Below are positions 1 to 9,156 of a stretch of DNA of 64,000 nt, piece by piece. Position numbers and translations under genes: made by a program. This stretch comes from Legionella sp. (GTDB taxonomy: Bacteria > Pseudomonadota > Gammaproteobacteria > Legionellales > Legionellaceae). The notes under the pieces are model-generated. The model was not told the DNA's origin. It saw only the letters and a program-made list of their open reading frames with translations, and made no database searches. Every line of letters begins with the position of its first letter. Position 1 is the stretch's first letter. Location: assembly GCA_017306715.1 (NCBI GenBank), contig JAFKHV010000008.1:1-64000 (forward strand), in the 5' to 3' direction.

Positions 1-50
1 GTTTCTTGAGAAAGGGCGTCAAATATTTTTAGTGAGTTTTTTATATCCAT
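1..50 (-). CDS. arsR: ArsR-family regulator, 5' end only (runs off the window)
   Basis: The minus strand from position 50 reads an ATG followed by MDIKNSLKIFDALSQET, which matches the N-terminus of the complete ArsR at 17144 (MDIKESIKIFDTLSQET). The promoter in front of it is also the same as that of the complete copy. I infer that a second arsenic operon starts here and continues beyond the left edge. Only 16 to 17 residues are visible, so the family call rests on this similarity. Confidence 0.75.
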   Translation of the reverse strand, partial: MDIKNSLKIFDALSQE

Positions 51-56
51 ACTTCT

Positions 57-85
57 AGAATAGTAGAAATATTTAATTTAGTCAA
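57..85 (-). promoter_or_regulatory. Promoter/operator of the partial arsR, apparently leaderless
   Basis: On the minus strand there is TTGACT (85-80), a 17-base spacer and TATTCT (62-57), with the ATG only six bases after the -10 box. The transcript would therefore start at or next to the start codon. The TTCTACTATTCTAGAA sequence overlapping the -10 box is shared with the other arsR promoter at 17109-17142 and is the likely ArsR operator. Confidence 0.65.
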
Positions 86-155
86 TCTGCCATTTAAAGT
101 CTGTCATTTAAAGTTTAAATTTTCCTGCCAAATAAAGATAAAACTTACACCTTCG

Positions 156-562
156 AGCTCGACTCTATCTTTCTCAAGACGCCTGCCAGAATTTCAGCCC
201 TCATGATGATAATGACCCTTTGCCTCATGGTATACAACTTTGCTCAAGCACACCTTAGGCGTTGTTTAGAAGAACATCATGAGACATTACCCAATCAACT
301 TGGAAAACCAGTCAAAAATCCAACCATGACTTGGATTGCTGAACTGATGCACGTCATTGCTGTAGTGACCATTACTGCTAATAATCAAAAACATCGTATC
401 GTGACTAATCTAAGGCCTGTTCATCAACAAATTATTGCTTATTTTGGGCGTTACGCCCTAGATATCTATGGAATTTCAAATACTGAATCGACGCTCGCGA
501 CTAAGTTCACCCAGCGACCCCCTAATTATCAAAAACTTAATTCTAAAAAACTGATTAATTAG
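156..562 (+). pseudogene. C-terminal remnant of an IS1634/IS4-like transposase
   Basis: The frame reads SIFLKTPARISALMMIMTLC and then CLMVYNFAQ, HETLPNQLGKP and NPTMTWI, typical of the C-terminus of IS1634-type transposases (usually over 500 residues). The N-terminal two thirds are absent and the frame is only recognisable from about position 156. It directly abuts the promoter region of the partial ars operon on the other strand, so an insertion followed by decay or deletion is likely. It cannot be active. The family assignment is from pattern memory. Confidence 0.7.
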
Positions 563-858
563 GTGCGAAATGTACGGTCAAATAGAGTACAAAAATATTT
601 TTTGCCCACTATTTAACCGGTTTTTGTCTTTACTATTTAGGAGAGAGTTGGTACAGACGAGAGGAGGTAATCTAAATATATTTATTCATGTATAGCCTGT
701 TGCCAAATCAACTGAAATTTTGGGTATTCTTGAACTTAAAATTCGATTAGATCTTTTGCCCTGTTGATTGCTGCGATCGCTCATTAATTGATAAATTAAT
801 AGCTACTTAAATTAGCTATACTTAACAATATGAAATAATTTTCGATTATTAAATAAAT
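563..858. other. Intergenic region, no gene seen
   Basis: No coding frame is convincing here. The only structure noticed is an inverted repeat, ATAGCTA (799-805) and TAGCTAT (813-819), about 40 bases before the next gene, which could be an operator of that gene. Confidence 0.4.
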
Positions 859-1452
859 ATGAACACTACGTTCTACCAAATAGAAAATGAAAAGCTTATA
901 AACTTTATGGAAGGGTTTTCGGCAGCTATAAAGTTAAAAAACAGAGCTGCTGAGAATGGCTTTTTTATAGAATATGTATGCTTGTCAACATCTATAATTG
1001 ATGCTCTTTTAAGAATTGGTTTAGTGTTTCAATATTTATTGAAACAGGAAAAAAATTCTTTTCCATCAAAATATATCTTTCAAGATGAAAAAGCTAAAAC
1101 TCTCTCTGAAAAAGCTATTTATATTGCTGCGAAAGAAAAAGGTATTATCTCAGAGAGTATCCACAATAGCCTTCTTGGGCTTTATATAAAACGCAATCAG
1201 GTTGTTCATAGGTATATTATAAGCCGTATTACAACAAATGATGTATTAATGATAGCTAGTGAATATGATTCCTTGATTGATCAAATTAGTAATCAAGTTA
1301 AAAAGCTTGAATTAGAGCATATTCAGAAGGATACAGGTTTCTGTCACCTAGTGAGTGGCCCTGAAGGGGAGATGCTTGAATATATTAATGAGTCTATTGA
1401 AAAAATGGCTAATAAAAAGCACGCAAATCATAAAATTGCTGGCAAGCAATGA
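859..1452 (+). CDS. Unknown protein with a HEPN-type RNxxxH motif
   Basis: This 197-residue protein is mostly helical and very AT-rich in codon use. Near residue 113 it carries RNQVVH, which fits the Rx4-6H signature of HEPN-fold RNases found in toxin and abortive-infection systems. No partner antitoxin (MNT or similar) is adjacent; the next gene is an AAA-type ATPase 147 bases downstream with its own promoter-like region. I see no signal peptide or membrane segment. The HEPN reading is a motif-level inference; the protein could instead be a DUF4145-like helical protein without nuclease activity. Confidence 0.5.
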   Translation: MNTTFYQIENEKLINFMEGFSAAIKLKNRAAENGFFIEYVCLSTSIIDALLRIGLVFQYLLKQEKNSFPSKYIFQDEKAKTLSEKAIYIAAKEKGIISESIHNSLLGLYIKRNQVVHRYIISRITTNDVLMIASEYDSLIDQISNQVKKLELEHIQKDTGFCHLVSGPEGEMLEYINESIEKMANKKHANHKIAGKQ

Positions 1453-1549
1453 AGGTAACTTGATCTGTTGAAAAGTTAAGCAAAAATAACAATTTGTTTT
1501 ATTTTACAAATAAATGATCTCCAATATTTGAAAAAAACACTATTTTATC

Positions 1550-1591
1550 CATTTAGTTATAGTATACTTTCACTAAATGGTCATTTTAGTG
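1550..1591 (+). promoter_or_regulatory. Promoter with repeated TTTAGT/ACTAAA elements before the ATPase gene
   Basis: CATTTAGT (1550-1557), ACTAAATG (1572-1579) and CATTTTAGTG (1582-1591) form inverted copies of one element around a TATACT -10-like box (1563-1568). They lie just upstream of the ATG at 1600, so they may act as an operator, possibly for autoregulation. Confidence 0.4.
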
Positions 1592-1599
1592 TGTTATTC

Positions 1600-3042
1600 A
1601 TGAAAATATCTACAAGTGAGTTAATTTCAGTTGTCTCTCAGTTTAATCCATGGTGGAGAGGGGAGTCTATACAAGATTTGCCTACTTGGCATCGTGCAGC
1701 ATATCAGGAACTCGAATCTTGGTTAATTAACCCACCTGCACCTAGAGCAATTTTCTTATCTGGGGCTAGACAAATAGGAAAAACAACGCTTTTATTACAA
1801 GCGATTGATAGACTTTTGAAAAACGGAGTGAAACCAGGAAATATTTTGTATGTCACATTTGATCATCCATTAATTAAAATGTCTGATATAGATACGGTTT
1901 TAGAAGCATGGAGAGAGAGAGAGCCCAAAACAGATGATTTAGAATATATCTTTATTGATGAGGCACAGTTCATGCGGAGTTGGGGTACTTGGATTAAACA
2001 TCAAGTAGATTTCTCTAAAAGTCGGAGGATTTTTTTTACAGGCTCCGCAACACCAATTATAGAAGCCGATCAAGAGTCAGGAGTAGGGCGATGGTATACC
2101 ATTCGCCTAACTACACTCTCATTTTATGAGTACTTACAATTAAAAAAAATTGAATTGCCACCGCTGCCCATACTTAAATCATTACGTGAATTATTCGAAT
2201 GGCCACAACAAGAGTTTTATCGAGTTCAGGAACTAGCCGTTCACTATGTTGGACATTTTCATGAATATCTATTAAGAGGTGGTTTCCCACAAACTGCTCA
2301 GGTTGAGAGCATAACTCAAGCTCAGCGCCTTTTAAGAGAGGATATAATTGATAAAGTATTGAAAAGAGATATGACGGCACTTTTTGGCGTGCGTCGTATT
2401 TTAGAGCTGGAACAAACTTTTCTTTATTTATGTATGCACGATGGTGGATTGCTCGATATGGCCGATCTATGCAGCAATCTTGAAGTAAAGAGACCAACAA
2501 TACAAAATTATATACACTTATTGGAAGCTACAAATCTGATTTATCGTTTACCACCATTTGGTTACGGTAAAGATATTTTGAGAGCTAAATACAAAATTTA
2601 TTTAGCAGATGCGGCCATTGCACCAGCGGTATTACTAAAAGGTAAAAGTATCCTTAATGATCCAGAGTCCTTAGGTGTGGCCACAGAAACAGCGGTATTT
2701 AAACATCTATTTGCCCGATATTATTCACAAAATGTTCGATTTAGCTACTGGAGAGGTAATAAAGATCATGAAGTGGATCTTGTTGCACAAATTGGAGATC
2801 AAATTATTCCTTTTGAAGTCAAGTATCGCTCACAACATACAAATGCCAAAGCGTTAAAAGGATTGCTAGAGCTATGTCAAAAAAAGGATATTGCGCATGG
2901 ATATGTTGTAACAAAATCTTTGGATGACTTCGGTGTTATGAAAAATCTACCAGATATTAAAACAAAAATTATGCATATACCCGCACCATTACTGTGTTAC
3001 TGGATGGGGGAATCAGAATTAAGACAAACTTATGGCTTCTAG
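1600..3042 (+). CDS. AAA_14/DUF4143-type ATPase with a nuclease-like C-terminus
   Basis: The 480-residue product has a Walker A motif (GARQIGKTTLL, near residue 55) and a Walker B motif (YIFIDEAQ, near 120), followed by a winged-helix-like region and a C-terminal stretch EVDLVAQIGDQIIPFEVKYR. That last part has the D...ExK pattern of the DUF4143 restriction-like fold. Such proteins are widespread on mobile elements, but their biological role is not settled. A TTG at 1528 could add 24 residues; I prefer the ATG at 1600 because the earlier part covers the promoter-like repeats. The gene converges on eamA with eight bases between the stop codons. Confidence 0.8.
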   Translation: MKISTSELISVVSQFNPWWRGESIQDLPTWHRAAYQELESWLINPPAPRAIFLSGARQIGKTTLLLQAIDRLLKNGVKPGNILYVTFDHPLIKMSDIDTVLEAWREREPKTDDLEYIFIDEAQFMRSWGTWIKHQVDFSKSRRIFFTGSATPIIEADQESGVGRWYTIRLTTLSFYEYLQLKKIELPPLPILKSLRELFEWPQQEFYRVQELAVHYVGHFHEYLLRGGFPQTAQVESITQAQRLLREDIIDKVLKRDMTALFGVRRILELEQTFLYLCMHDGGLLDMADLCSNLEVKRPTIQNYIHLLEATNLIYRLPPFGYGKDILRAKYKIYLADAAIAPAVLLKGKSILNDPESLGVATETAVFKHLFARYYSQNVRFSYWRGNKDHEVDLVAQIGDQIIPFEVKYRSQHTNAKALKGLLELCQKKDIAHGYVVTKSLDDFGVMKNLPDIKTKIMHIPAPLLCYWMGESELRQTYGF

Positions 3043-3050
3043 AAGCAATC

Positions 3051-4109
3051 CTATTTTTTATGTGTATGTCTATGGTGAATATCTGGGTAATGTTGGTGTG
3101 AATGAGTCAATTCTTCATGCTGATGAGGATGTGAGTGGGGTTCTTTACCATCCCAAGCAAAGTCATGGGTATGTTGATGGTGTTCATCATGACAATGCGA
3201 ATGGCTATGAAATAAAGATTCGTGAGTATGAATATGGCCATGACTCTCAGTTAAATGTATCCAAACTCCTATGCTCATTAAAGTAGCGGCCATCCAAAAT
3301 AATCCCGATGTAGGTTCATGAAAAAACAGTATAGCAATACCAGCACCCATAAAGGGTGCTGTGGAAAAATAAGCTCCTGTTCGTGCTGTTCCAAGTCCCC
3401 TTAAAGCAAGAACAAATAAGACAAGACTGATGCCATAACCAAAAAAGCCTAATAGCATGGAATAGCTAATATTAGCCCATACGGGAATTGTTAATCCTAT
3501 AAAGAATGCCAGACTAATGTTTACTACTCCAGCCACAATCCCTTTGCTACCTGCAATAAATAACGCATCAGCAGATGATATTTTGCGGGTAAGATTGTTA
3601 TCCATCGCCCAACATAAACATGCGCCTGTAATGCTTAACGTACCTAACCAATTTTGTGGGGATGTTTGTCTTGGCCAAGATAATATAGCGCCACCTGCTA
3701 CGATGAGAGCCATGCCCCAAATAATACGGCGATCCGTGCTTTCCTTAAAGAAAACCCATGCCAGAACTGCCGTGAATACCGCTTCTAGATTAAGAAGAAG
3801 CGAAGATGCAGCCGCACTTGTATGAGCAAGCCCAATCATTAATAAGGTTGGGGCAATCACACCACCAAATCCAATAGCTGCCAATAACCACGGCCATTCA
3901 TTTCTTAATAAGCCCGCACCATTCCAACCTCTATCTCTAATTAGGCGCAAGAAACCTAGTCCCAGCCCACTTCCTAAATAAAGAAAACCCGCGAGGAATA
4001 AAGGAGGAATATCACCAGTTAATTGCTTGGCAAATGGGGTACTGCCTCCAAATAGGAGAGCAGCTCCAAGAGCCGCTAGTGTAGCTGAGGAAAAATGAGG
4101 CTTAAGCAT
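3051..4109 (-). CDS. EamA/DMT-family permease with a His-rich C-terminal tail
   Basis: The 352-residue protein has about ten hydrophobic segments in the two-repeat EamA pattern, ending near residue 290. The last 60 residues are full of His (HIHTHESLFHSHSHCHDEHH and further HSHPHQHEE-type runs). The tail probably binds Ni, Co, Zn or Cu, which makes a metal or metal-complex exporter more likely than a metabolite transporter. It faces away from the CsoR-controlled copper operon and has its own upstream region with an inverted repeat GAGGTT/AACCTC at 4157-4181. The substrate is not known. Confidence 0.75.
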   Translation of the reverse strand: MLKPHFSSATLAALGAALLFGGSTPFAKQLTGDIPPLFLAGFLYLGSGLGLGFLRLIRDRGWNGAGLLRNEWPWLLAAIGFGGVIAPTLLMIGLAHTSAAASSLLLNLEAVFTAVLAWVFFKESTDRRIIWGMALIVAGGAILSWPRQTSPQNWLGTLSITGACLCWAMDNNLTRKISSADALFIAGSKGIVAGVVNISLAFFIGLTIPVWANISYSMLLGFFGYGISLVLFVLALRGLGTARTGAYFSTAPFMGAGIAILFFHEPTSGLFWMAATLMSIGVWIHLTESHGHIHTHESLFHSHSHCHDEHHQHTHDFAWDGKEPHSHPHQHEELTHSHQHYPDIHHRHTHKK

Positions 4110-4300
4110 AGTGAACCAACTTATTAATGATATAAGAATAGTACCTTAGTTTAGAGGAGGTTTTAATTTATTGTGAACCTCTCTTCATGGGCTCCGTTTT
4201 TTTGAAAATCTCCTTTAGAGTTAAATATCATGTATCGTTCTGGCTTGTTATTTAGCTAGTTCATAATAATCTTTATATGCTAAAGCTATCTATAAGGGAT

Positions 4301-4328
4301 TTGACAATATACCCACCCAGGGTATATA
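4301..4328 (+). promoter_or_regulatory. Copper-operon promoter with CsoR-type operator
   Basis: TTGACA (4301-4306), a 16-base spacer and TATATA (4323-4328) form a strong promoter. A dyad TATACCC (4308-4314) and GGGTATA (4320-4326) lies inside it. This resembles CsoR operators, which are GC-centred dyads that block the -10/-35 region until Cu(I) binds the repressor. The csoR start follows at 4356 after GGAGAA. Confidence 0.75.
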
Positions 4329-4355
4329 CCTATAGAGGTATATAGGAGAACTGTT

Positions 4356-4631
4356 ATGTCCAAGCACCCAGAACATCATAATGAGTTATCCCGACTTAAT
4401 CGAGTTACAGGCCAACTTGAAGGTATTAAGCGGATGATAGAAGAACAGCGCTATTGTGTCGATATTTTATCGCAGTTGCGTGCTGTTCGTAATGCAGTAA
4501 AAACCATTGAGCTTGGTGTACTTGAACGTCATGTTTTAAATTGCCTGAATGAAGTGGCGTGTCATGGCAGTCAGGATTCTCGCCAAGAAAAAATGGATGA
4601 GATTATGGCTTTGCTTAAAAAATACGATTGA
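4356..4631 (+). CDS. csoR: CsoR/RcnR-family metal-sensing repressor
   Basis: This 91-residue all-helical repressor has the Cu(I)-sensing ligand set of CsoR: Cys34, His59 and Cys63 (in QRYC, ERHVLNC). RcnR-type Ni/Co sensors keep a different set with an N-terminal His. It should bind the dyad overlapping its own promoter and derepress the downstream efflux genes when copper rises. It is the first gene of an apparent operon and ends just before the ATPase start. The copper assignment comes from the ligand pattern and the neighbours. Confidence 0.85.
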   Translation: MSKHPEHHNELSRLNRVTGQLEGIKRMIEEQRYCVDILSQLRAVRNAVKTIELGVLERHVLNCLNEVACHGSQDSRQEKMDEIMALLKKYD

Positions 4632-4639
4632 GATACTTG

Positions 4640-6835
4640 ATGAATACACAAAAACATAATAAACACGAAGAGAAAGGACATGATTGTTGTGCGCATCAGC
4701 ATCAACATACGCCTTTTCCCTCTGTTGAAGCGACAGCAGAAAATACAATTTATACCTGCCCCATGCATCCGCAAATCCGTCAAGGCAAACCAGGAACTTG
4801 TCCCCTTTGTGGCATGGCACTTGAGCTTGAACGCGTGAGTATAACAGAGCAAAAAAATCCCGAATATCAAAATATGTTTTGGCGTTTTATCATCGCTTTA
4901 ATCGCAAGCTTCCCGGTCGTCTTCTTGGCGATGGGTGAGCCTTGGTTGAGTCTATCTATACCCATGTCTTTATCGTTATGGACTCAAGCAATTTTGGCAA
5001 GCTTCGTGGTTTGGGGCTGTGGCTGGCCATTCTTTGTGCGAGGATGGCAATCACTGTGGTCACATCATTTGAATATGTTTACTCTGGTCGCTTTGGGTAC
5101 AGGCGTTTCTTGGGGATACAGTTTAGCTGTAGTAGTTTTCCCCCATTGGCTTCCCTTACCTATACAAGGGGACGGGATGATTCCGGTCTATTTTGAAGCC
5201 GCAGCGGTCATTACAACCCTAGTACTTTTAGGGCAAGTGTTGGAATTAAAAGCACGCGAACGCACAGGGGATGCCATTCGTGCGTTACTTCATTTAAATC
5301 CAACTGATGCTCACCGATTAAATAACGAAGACCAAGAGGAGGATATTACTCTTGATGCAGTGCAAATAGGCGATAGGCTTCTTGTTCGGCCCGGTGAAAA
5401 AATTCCCGTTGATGGGGAGGTGATTAGCGGTCAAAGTGACGTCGATGAGTCCATGTTAACCGGTGAGCCCATGCCTGTGTCAAAAGAGGTTAGGAGTCAT
5501 GTCATTGGAGGGACACTCAACCAACAAGGAAGTCTCATTATAAAGGCTGCCTATGTCGGCAAAGACACGTTACTTGCTCGTATCATTACACAAGTTAGCG
5601 AATCCCAACGCAGTCAAGCTCCCATACAGCGCTTGGCAGATGCAGTTTCATCTTGGTTTGTACCGCTAGTTTTAGGAATTGCTGTGTGTTCGTTTTTTGC
5701 CTGGCTTTTACTAGGCCCGGCACCTTCCTTCAGTTATGGCTTAATCGCTGCCATTTCCGTATTAATTATTGCATGTCCTTGTGCCCTAGGGCTTGCAACA
5801 CCGATGTCAATAATGGTTGGGATTGGTGAAGGCGCGCGACGCGGTATCTTAATTAAAAATGCAGCCTCTTTGGAGCGATTGCAAGCTGTCGATACATTGG
5901 TTGTGGACAAAACAGGAACGTTGACCCAAGGTCATCCGGCATTGAATCTAATTATCTCAAGTGATAATTGGCAAGAAAATGAACTTTTGAGTCTTGCGGC
6001 ATCCATTGAGCGTCATAGCGAACATCCATTAGCTAAGGCGCTACGTGATGAGGCGCAAAAACACCAAATTACGCTTAAGGAGGCTACTGATTTTGTTGCC
6101 ATCAGAGGCAAAGGGGCTCAGGCACTCATCAACGGGGCAAGTGTTGCCATTGGCAATGCTCAGTGGTTAGGAGTGCCTTCCGATGCGATCCCTAATGCGG
6201 CGTTAAAAGCACAAGAAGAAGGTGCCACCTTGATTTATTTGACAGTTAATAAACAGTTGGCCGGGGTCTTTGTGGTGGCCGATCGAATTAAAGAATCCAG
6301 TCAGCATGCGGTTACCACCTTAATTAAAAAGGGCATTAAAGTCATCATGCTCACCGGTGATAACGCCATGACTGCCAAAGCAGTAGCCAGGCACGTAGGC
6401 ATTCAGGATGTGATTGCTGAGGTATTGCCCGATGGTAAAAGCGATGTAATTCGGAGGCTGCAAGAAGAAGGGTGTACGGTTGCCATGGTGGGTGATGGTG
6501 TAAATGATGCGATTGCACTAGCCCAAGCTGACATTGGTATTGCGATGGGAACTGGAAGTGATGTGGCCATTGAGAGTGCGGGGATTACCTTATTGTCAGG
6601 TGATTTAAGTAAGCTTTTAGAAGCTTATGAGTTATCAGTGCACACGGTAAAAAATATTCATCAAAACCTCTTTTTTGCTTTTATTTATAATGCGCTAGGT
6701 GTACCTATTGCCGCAGGGGTTCTTTACCCACTCACAGGTTTATTACTTAATCCGATGATGGCTGGTGCTGCCATGGCATTAAGTTCCGTATCGGTGATTG
6801 CTAATGCATTGCGTTTGCGTCAGAAGCTGACATGA
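4640..6835 (+). CDS. copA: P1B-type Cu(I)-translocating ATPase
   Basis: The 731-residue pump exports metal from the cytoplasm. The N-terminus is His/Cys-rich (HQHQHT) and carries a heavy-metal-binding module, [20 protein letters not shown] (residues 40-59), instead of an HMA CxxC domain. It then has the CPC transport motif (near 378), DKTGTLT with the phosphorylated Asp (near 422), the [11 protein letters not shown] motif and [11 protein letters not shown]. The usual GDG(I/V)NDAPALA is altered from Pro to Ile. YN and MSS-type residues in the last helices fit Cu(I) selectivity. I chose the ATG at 4640; a TTG at 4628 overlapping the csoR stop is possible. It lies second in the copper operon. 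Confidence 0.9.
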   Translation: MNTQKHNKHEEKGHDCCAHQHQHTPFPSVEATAENTIYTCPMHPQIRQGKPGTCPLCGMALELERVSITEQKNPEYQNMFWRFIIALIASFPVVFLAMGEPWLSLSIPMSLSLWTQAILASFVVWGCGWPFFVRGWQSLWSHHLNMFTLVALGTGVSWGYSLAVVVFPHWLPLPIQGDGMIPVYFEAAAVITTLVLLGQVLELKARERTGDAIRALLHLNPTDAHRLNNEDQEEDITLDAVQIGDRLLVRPGEKIPVDGEVISGQSDVDESMLTGEPMPVSKEVRSHVIGGTLNQQGSLIIKAAYVGKDTLLARIITQVSESQRSQAPIQRLADAVSSWFVPLVLGIAVCSFFAWLLLGPAPSFSYGLIAAISVLIIACPCALGLATPMSIMVGIGEGARRGILIKNAASLERLQAVDTLVVDKTGTLTQGHPALNLIISSDNWQENELLSLAASIERHSEHPLAKALRDEAQKHQITLKEATDFVAIRGKGAQALINGASVAIGNAQWLGVPSDAIPNAALKAQEEGATLIYLTVNKQLAGVFVVADRIKESSQHAVTTLIKKGIKVIMLTGDNAMTAKAVARHVGIQDVIAEVLPDGKSDVIRRLQEEGCTVAMVGDGVNDAIALAQADIGIAMGTGSDVAIESAGITLLSGDLSKLLEAYELSVHTVKNIHQNLFFAFIYNALGVPIAAGVLYPLTGLLLNPMMAGAAMALSSVSVIANALRLRQKLT

Positions 6836-6877
6836 TAGAAAAAAGTATTGAAGACTAATTTTAGGGACAGAGTACAC

Positions 6878-8188
6878 ATGATGAATCGGAGCTCAGGTTT
6901 AAAGTGTTTTGTGATTGGTGCTATTGCTTTGTTAGCTATGGAGGTGCATGCCAAGCCTGTTTTGAGTCTTAAAGAGCTCACGCGCTTAGCCATTCAAAAT
7001 AACAAGGATTTAAAGGCTGCGCGTTTGGCTATTGCAATCTCCAAAGCACGCCTTGTCCAGGCGGGATTGTGGTCTAATCCAAGTTTAAGTCTGAATAATA
7101 ACGACGACAGGGTGTTCAATAACGAAGGCGAGTATTCGCGCAGTATCACTTTTAATCAAGCCTTTCCTATTTCAGGGCGCATTGCCAAACAAAAAACGGT
7201 CGCACGTATTGATATTCTTCGAGCTCAGGCGGAGGTGGACGAGGCTACACGTCAACTGAGTGCCAAAGTAGCTAATGCCTATTATGTAGTAGTCATTGCA
7301 GAACATCGCATGAAGCAATTGAATTATTTACAAGGTATAAACCAGGAGCTGGTGCGCGTCATTCATAATCGTTACCATGCTGCTGAAATTTCTAAATTGG
7401 ATGATAATTCGGCACGCATCGAATACGCACGCATTATACAAGAAAAGCAACTGTTAAAAAGCCAGCTGATTAGTCAATATGCCCTTTTAAATCAACTAAT
7501 AGGGCAACCACCCAATACACCATTACCAATCGAAAAAACCATTAAAGTAGCAAGAAATATTCCTTTGTTAGCGGGATTAATCAATCATGCGATGAGTAAT
7601 CGCCCTGACAGAATGGGCTTGGTACTTACTGAACAACGCGCACTGGCCGATAGACGTTTGGCTCAAGTGGAACGATTCGCCGATTGGAATGTTGGTGTTG
7701 GGGTGCAGCAAGATAGAATTGTTGTTGAAGGAGGGCTGCCGCAACCAGCCGACCGTACCTTAGGCGTTTCATTATCAATACCTCTGCCATTATTGAATCG
7801 TAATCAAGGGCGTATTATGGAGACAGCTACTGCCGGTGCTCAGGCGATGATGTCAATTGAGGCTTTGAATCTTGTCATTGAAACCGAAGTCACGAGTAAT
7901 TACGGCCAGCTTAATGCACTTAAAACCAGTGTAGTGCAAACGCAAGGCACCTCCCTTCGTCTTGGACTTGAGAACGTAAAACTTGCGCGTGAAGCGTATC
8001 AAAATGGGCAAGTCTCTTTTTTGAATGTCTTACAGGTTCAGCGACAACAAAATGATGTACAGATGGCTTACTTAACCACTGTGGGACAATACTTTCAATC
8101 GTATGTTGCCTTATGTACTGCCATTGGCGCATCGGATTCAGCCGGGCTTTGCTCGTACCTACCTCTAACCAAGGAAGTGACCAAATGA
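6878..8188 (+). CDS. helC: Outer-membrane channel of an RND metal pump (CzcC/HelC type)
   Basis: This 436-residue TolC-family protein has a signal peptide (hydrophobic core then MEVHAKP) and long amphipathic helical repeats typical of the trimeric outer-membrane tunnel. It forms the exit duct for the HelB and HelA proteins encoded directly downstream. The ATG at 6878 follows AGGGAC at a normal distance; a TTG at 6848 would add 10 residues with no gain. Its stop overlaps the next start (ATGA). The metal handled (Cu/Ag or Co/Zn/Cd) cannot be read from this subunit alone. Confidence 0.85.
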   Translation: MMNRSSGLKCFVIGAIALLAMEVHAKPVLSLKELTRLAIQNNKDLKAARLAIAISKARLVQAGLWSNPSLSLNNNDDRVFNNEGEYSRSITFNQAFPISGRIAKQKTVARIDILRAQAEVDEATRQLSAKVANAYYVVVIAEHRMKQLNYLQGINQELVRVIHNRYHAAEISKLDDNSARIEYARIIQEKQLLKSQLISQYALLNQLIGQPPNTPLPIEKTIKVARNIPLLAGLINHAMSNRPDRMGLVLTEQRALADRRLAQVERFADWNVGVGVQQDRIVVEGGLPQPADRTLGVSLSIPLPLLNRNQGRIMETATAGAQAMMSIEALNLVIETEVTSNYGQLNALKTSVVQTQGTSLRLGLENVKLAREAYQNGQVSFLNVLQVQRQQNDVQMAYLTTVGQYFQSYVALCTAIGASDSAGLCSYLPLTKEVTK

Positions 8189-9156
8189 TTCAGGGACATC
8201 ATAGTACTCGCCAAAAAGTGCGGTTTATTTTTTTAACAAGCATTCTTTTCTATTCGTCATGGCTGATAGCCCATGGGGATGAAATTGAAGTTAATACCTC
8301 AGGTCCCGCAGCATCGGTTACATTAACCCCGGAACAAACCAAGATGCTAAGCATTGAGGTGTCTGAAGCCACCCCACGCCCCATGGCCGAATTGTTGCCA
8401 TTAAATGGACAGATTCAACTGCTGCCTAATGCCCAAGCGGATGTTAGTGTGCGTATTAGTGGTGCTGTGACTGATATCGTGACGAGCCTTGGAGATAGCG
8501 TCACAAAAGGTCAAACATTGGCAACGGTACAATCGCGTTTAGTTGGCGATCCTCCGCCTAGTGTCGCTGTAAAAGCGCCTATTTCCGGTGTTATTGATGC
8601 GCGCAATGTCAATTTAGGCCAAGCAGTAGAACCTAATACCGTTTTGTTTCATATCAGTAATCGCGAGCAATTATTAGTCATTGCTCAGGTATATGAAGAA
8701 GATTTGGGCGAGGTTAAAGTGGGGCAAGACGTTAACGTGCACGTTTTAAGTTATCCCAAACGGATTTTTCCAGGAAAAATAACGCTTATAGAACCTAATT
8801 TAGATCCATTAACGCGCACGGTCAATGTGCAAATCAGTCTTGATAATAAAGAAGGATTATTAAAGCCTGGGATGTTTGTACGTGCCAACGTGGTCTTGCA
8901 CTTTAACCAGGCAGCGTTGACGGTACCTAATAACGCCATACTGGAGGTTGATAATGCCACTTTTGTGTTCGTAAAAAATGGCGCGAATTATGACCGAACG
9001 GAGGTCAAACTCGGGGCGCGTGATGATATGAATACTGAGATTAAAGAAGGTTTGGTTCCTGGCGATGAGGTAGTTACCCAGGGAAATCGAGAACTATACA
9101 CCTTATCTCTAAGTGGTGGGGGCACTAAAAAGCCCGGTGATAAGGAGCCTCATTAA
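8185..9156 (+). CDS. helB: Periplasmic adaptor of the RND metal pump (CzcB/HelB type)
   Basis: This 323-residue membrane-fusion protein has an N-terminal hydrophobic signal/anchor (FIFLTSILFYSSWLIAHG), then a biotinyl-lipoyl-like half (VTKGQTLATVQS and APISGVIDARNV) and beta-barrel domains. It couples the inner-membrane pump to the outer-membrane channel. The ATG at 8185 overlaps the helC stop by four bases, which implies translational coupling; an ATG at 8113 lies deep inside helC and is unlikely. Unlike CusB, no Met-rich N-terminal Cu site is evident. Confidence 0.85.
   Translation: MIQGHHSTRQKVRFIFLTSILFYSSWLIAHGDEIEVNTSGPAASVTLTPEQTKMLSIEVSEATPRPMAELLPLNGQIQLLPNAQADVSVRISGAVTDIVTSLGDSVTKGQTLATVQSRLVGDPPPSVAVKAPISGVIDARNVNLGQAVEPNTVLFHISNREQLLVIAQVYEEDLGEVKVGQDVNVHVLSYPKRIFPGKITLIEPNLDPLTRTVNVQISLDNKEGLLKPGMFVRANVVLHFNQAALTVPNNAILEVDNATFVFVKNGANYDRTEVKLGARDDMNTEIKEGLVPGDEVVTQGNRELYTLSLSGGGTKKPGDKEPH

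Noticed and set aside
1528-1599. TTG start 24 residues upstream of the ATPase gene
   Set aside because: The extension covers the promoter-like repeats and adds no conserved residues; the ATG at 1600 is preferred.
3517-3825. Plus-strand frame inside the EamA gene
   Set aside because: It lies opposite a clear membrane-transporter gene and has no recognisable features.
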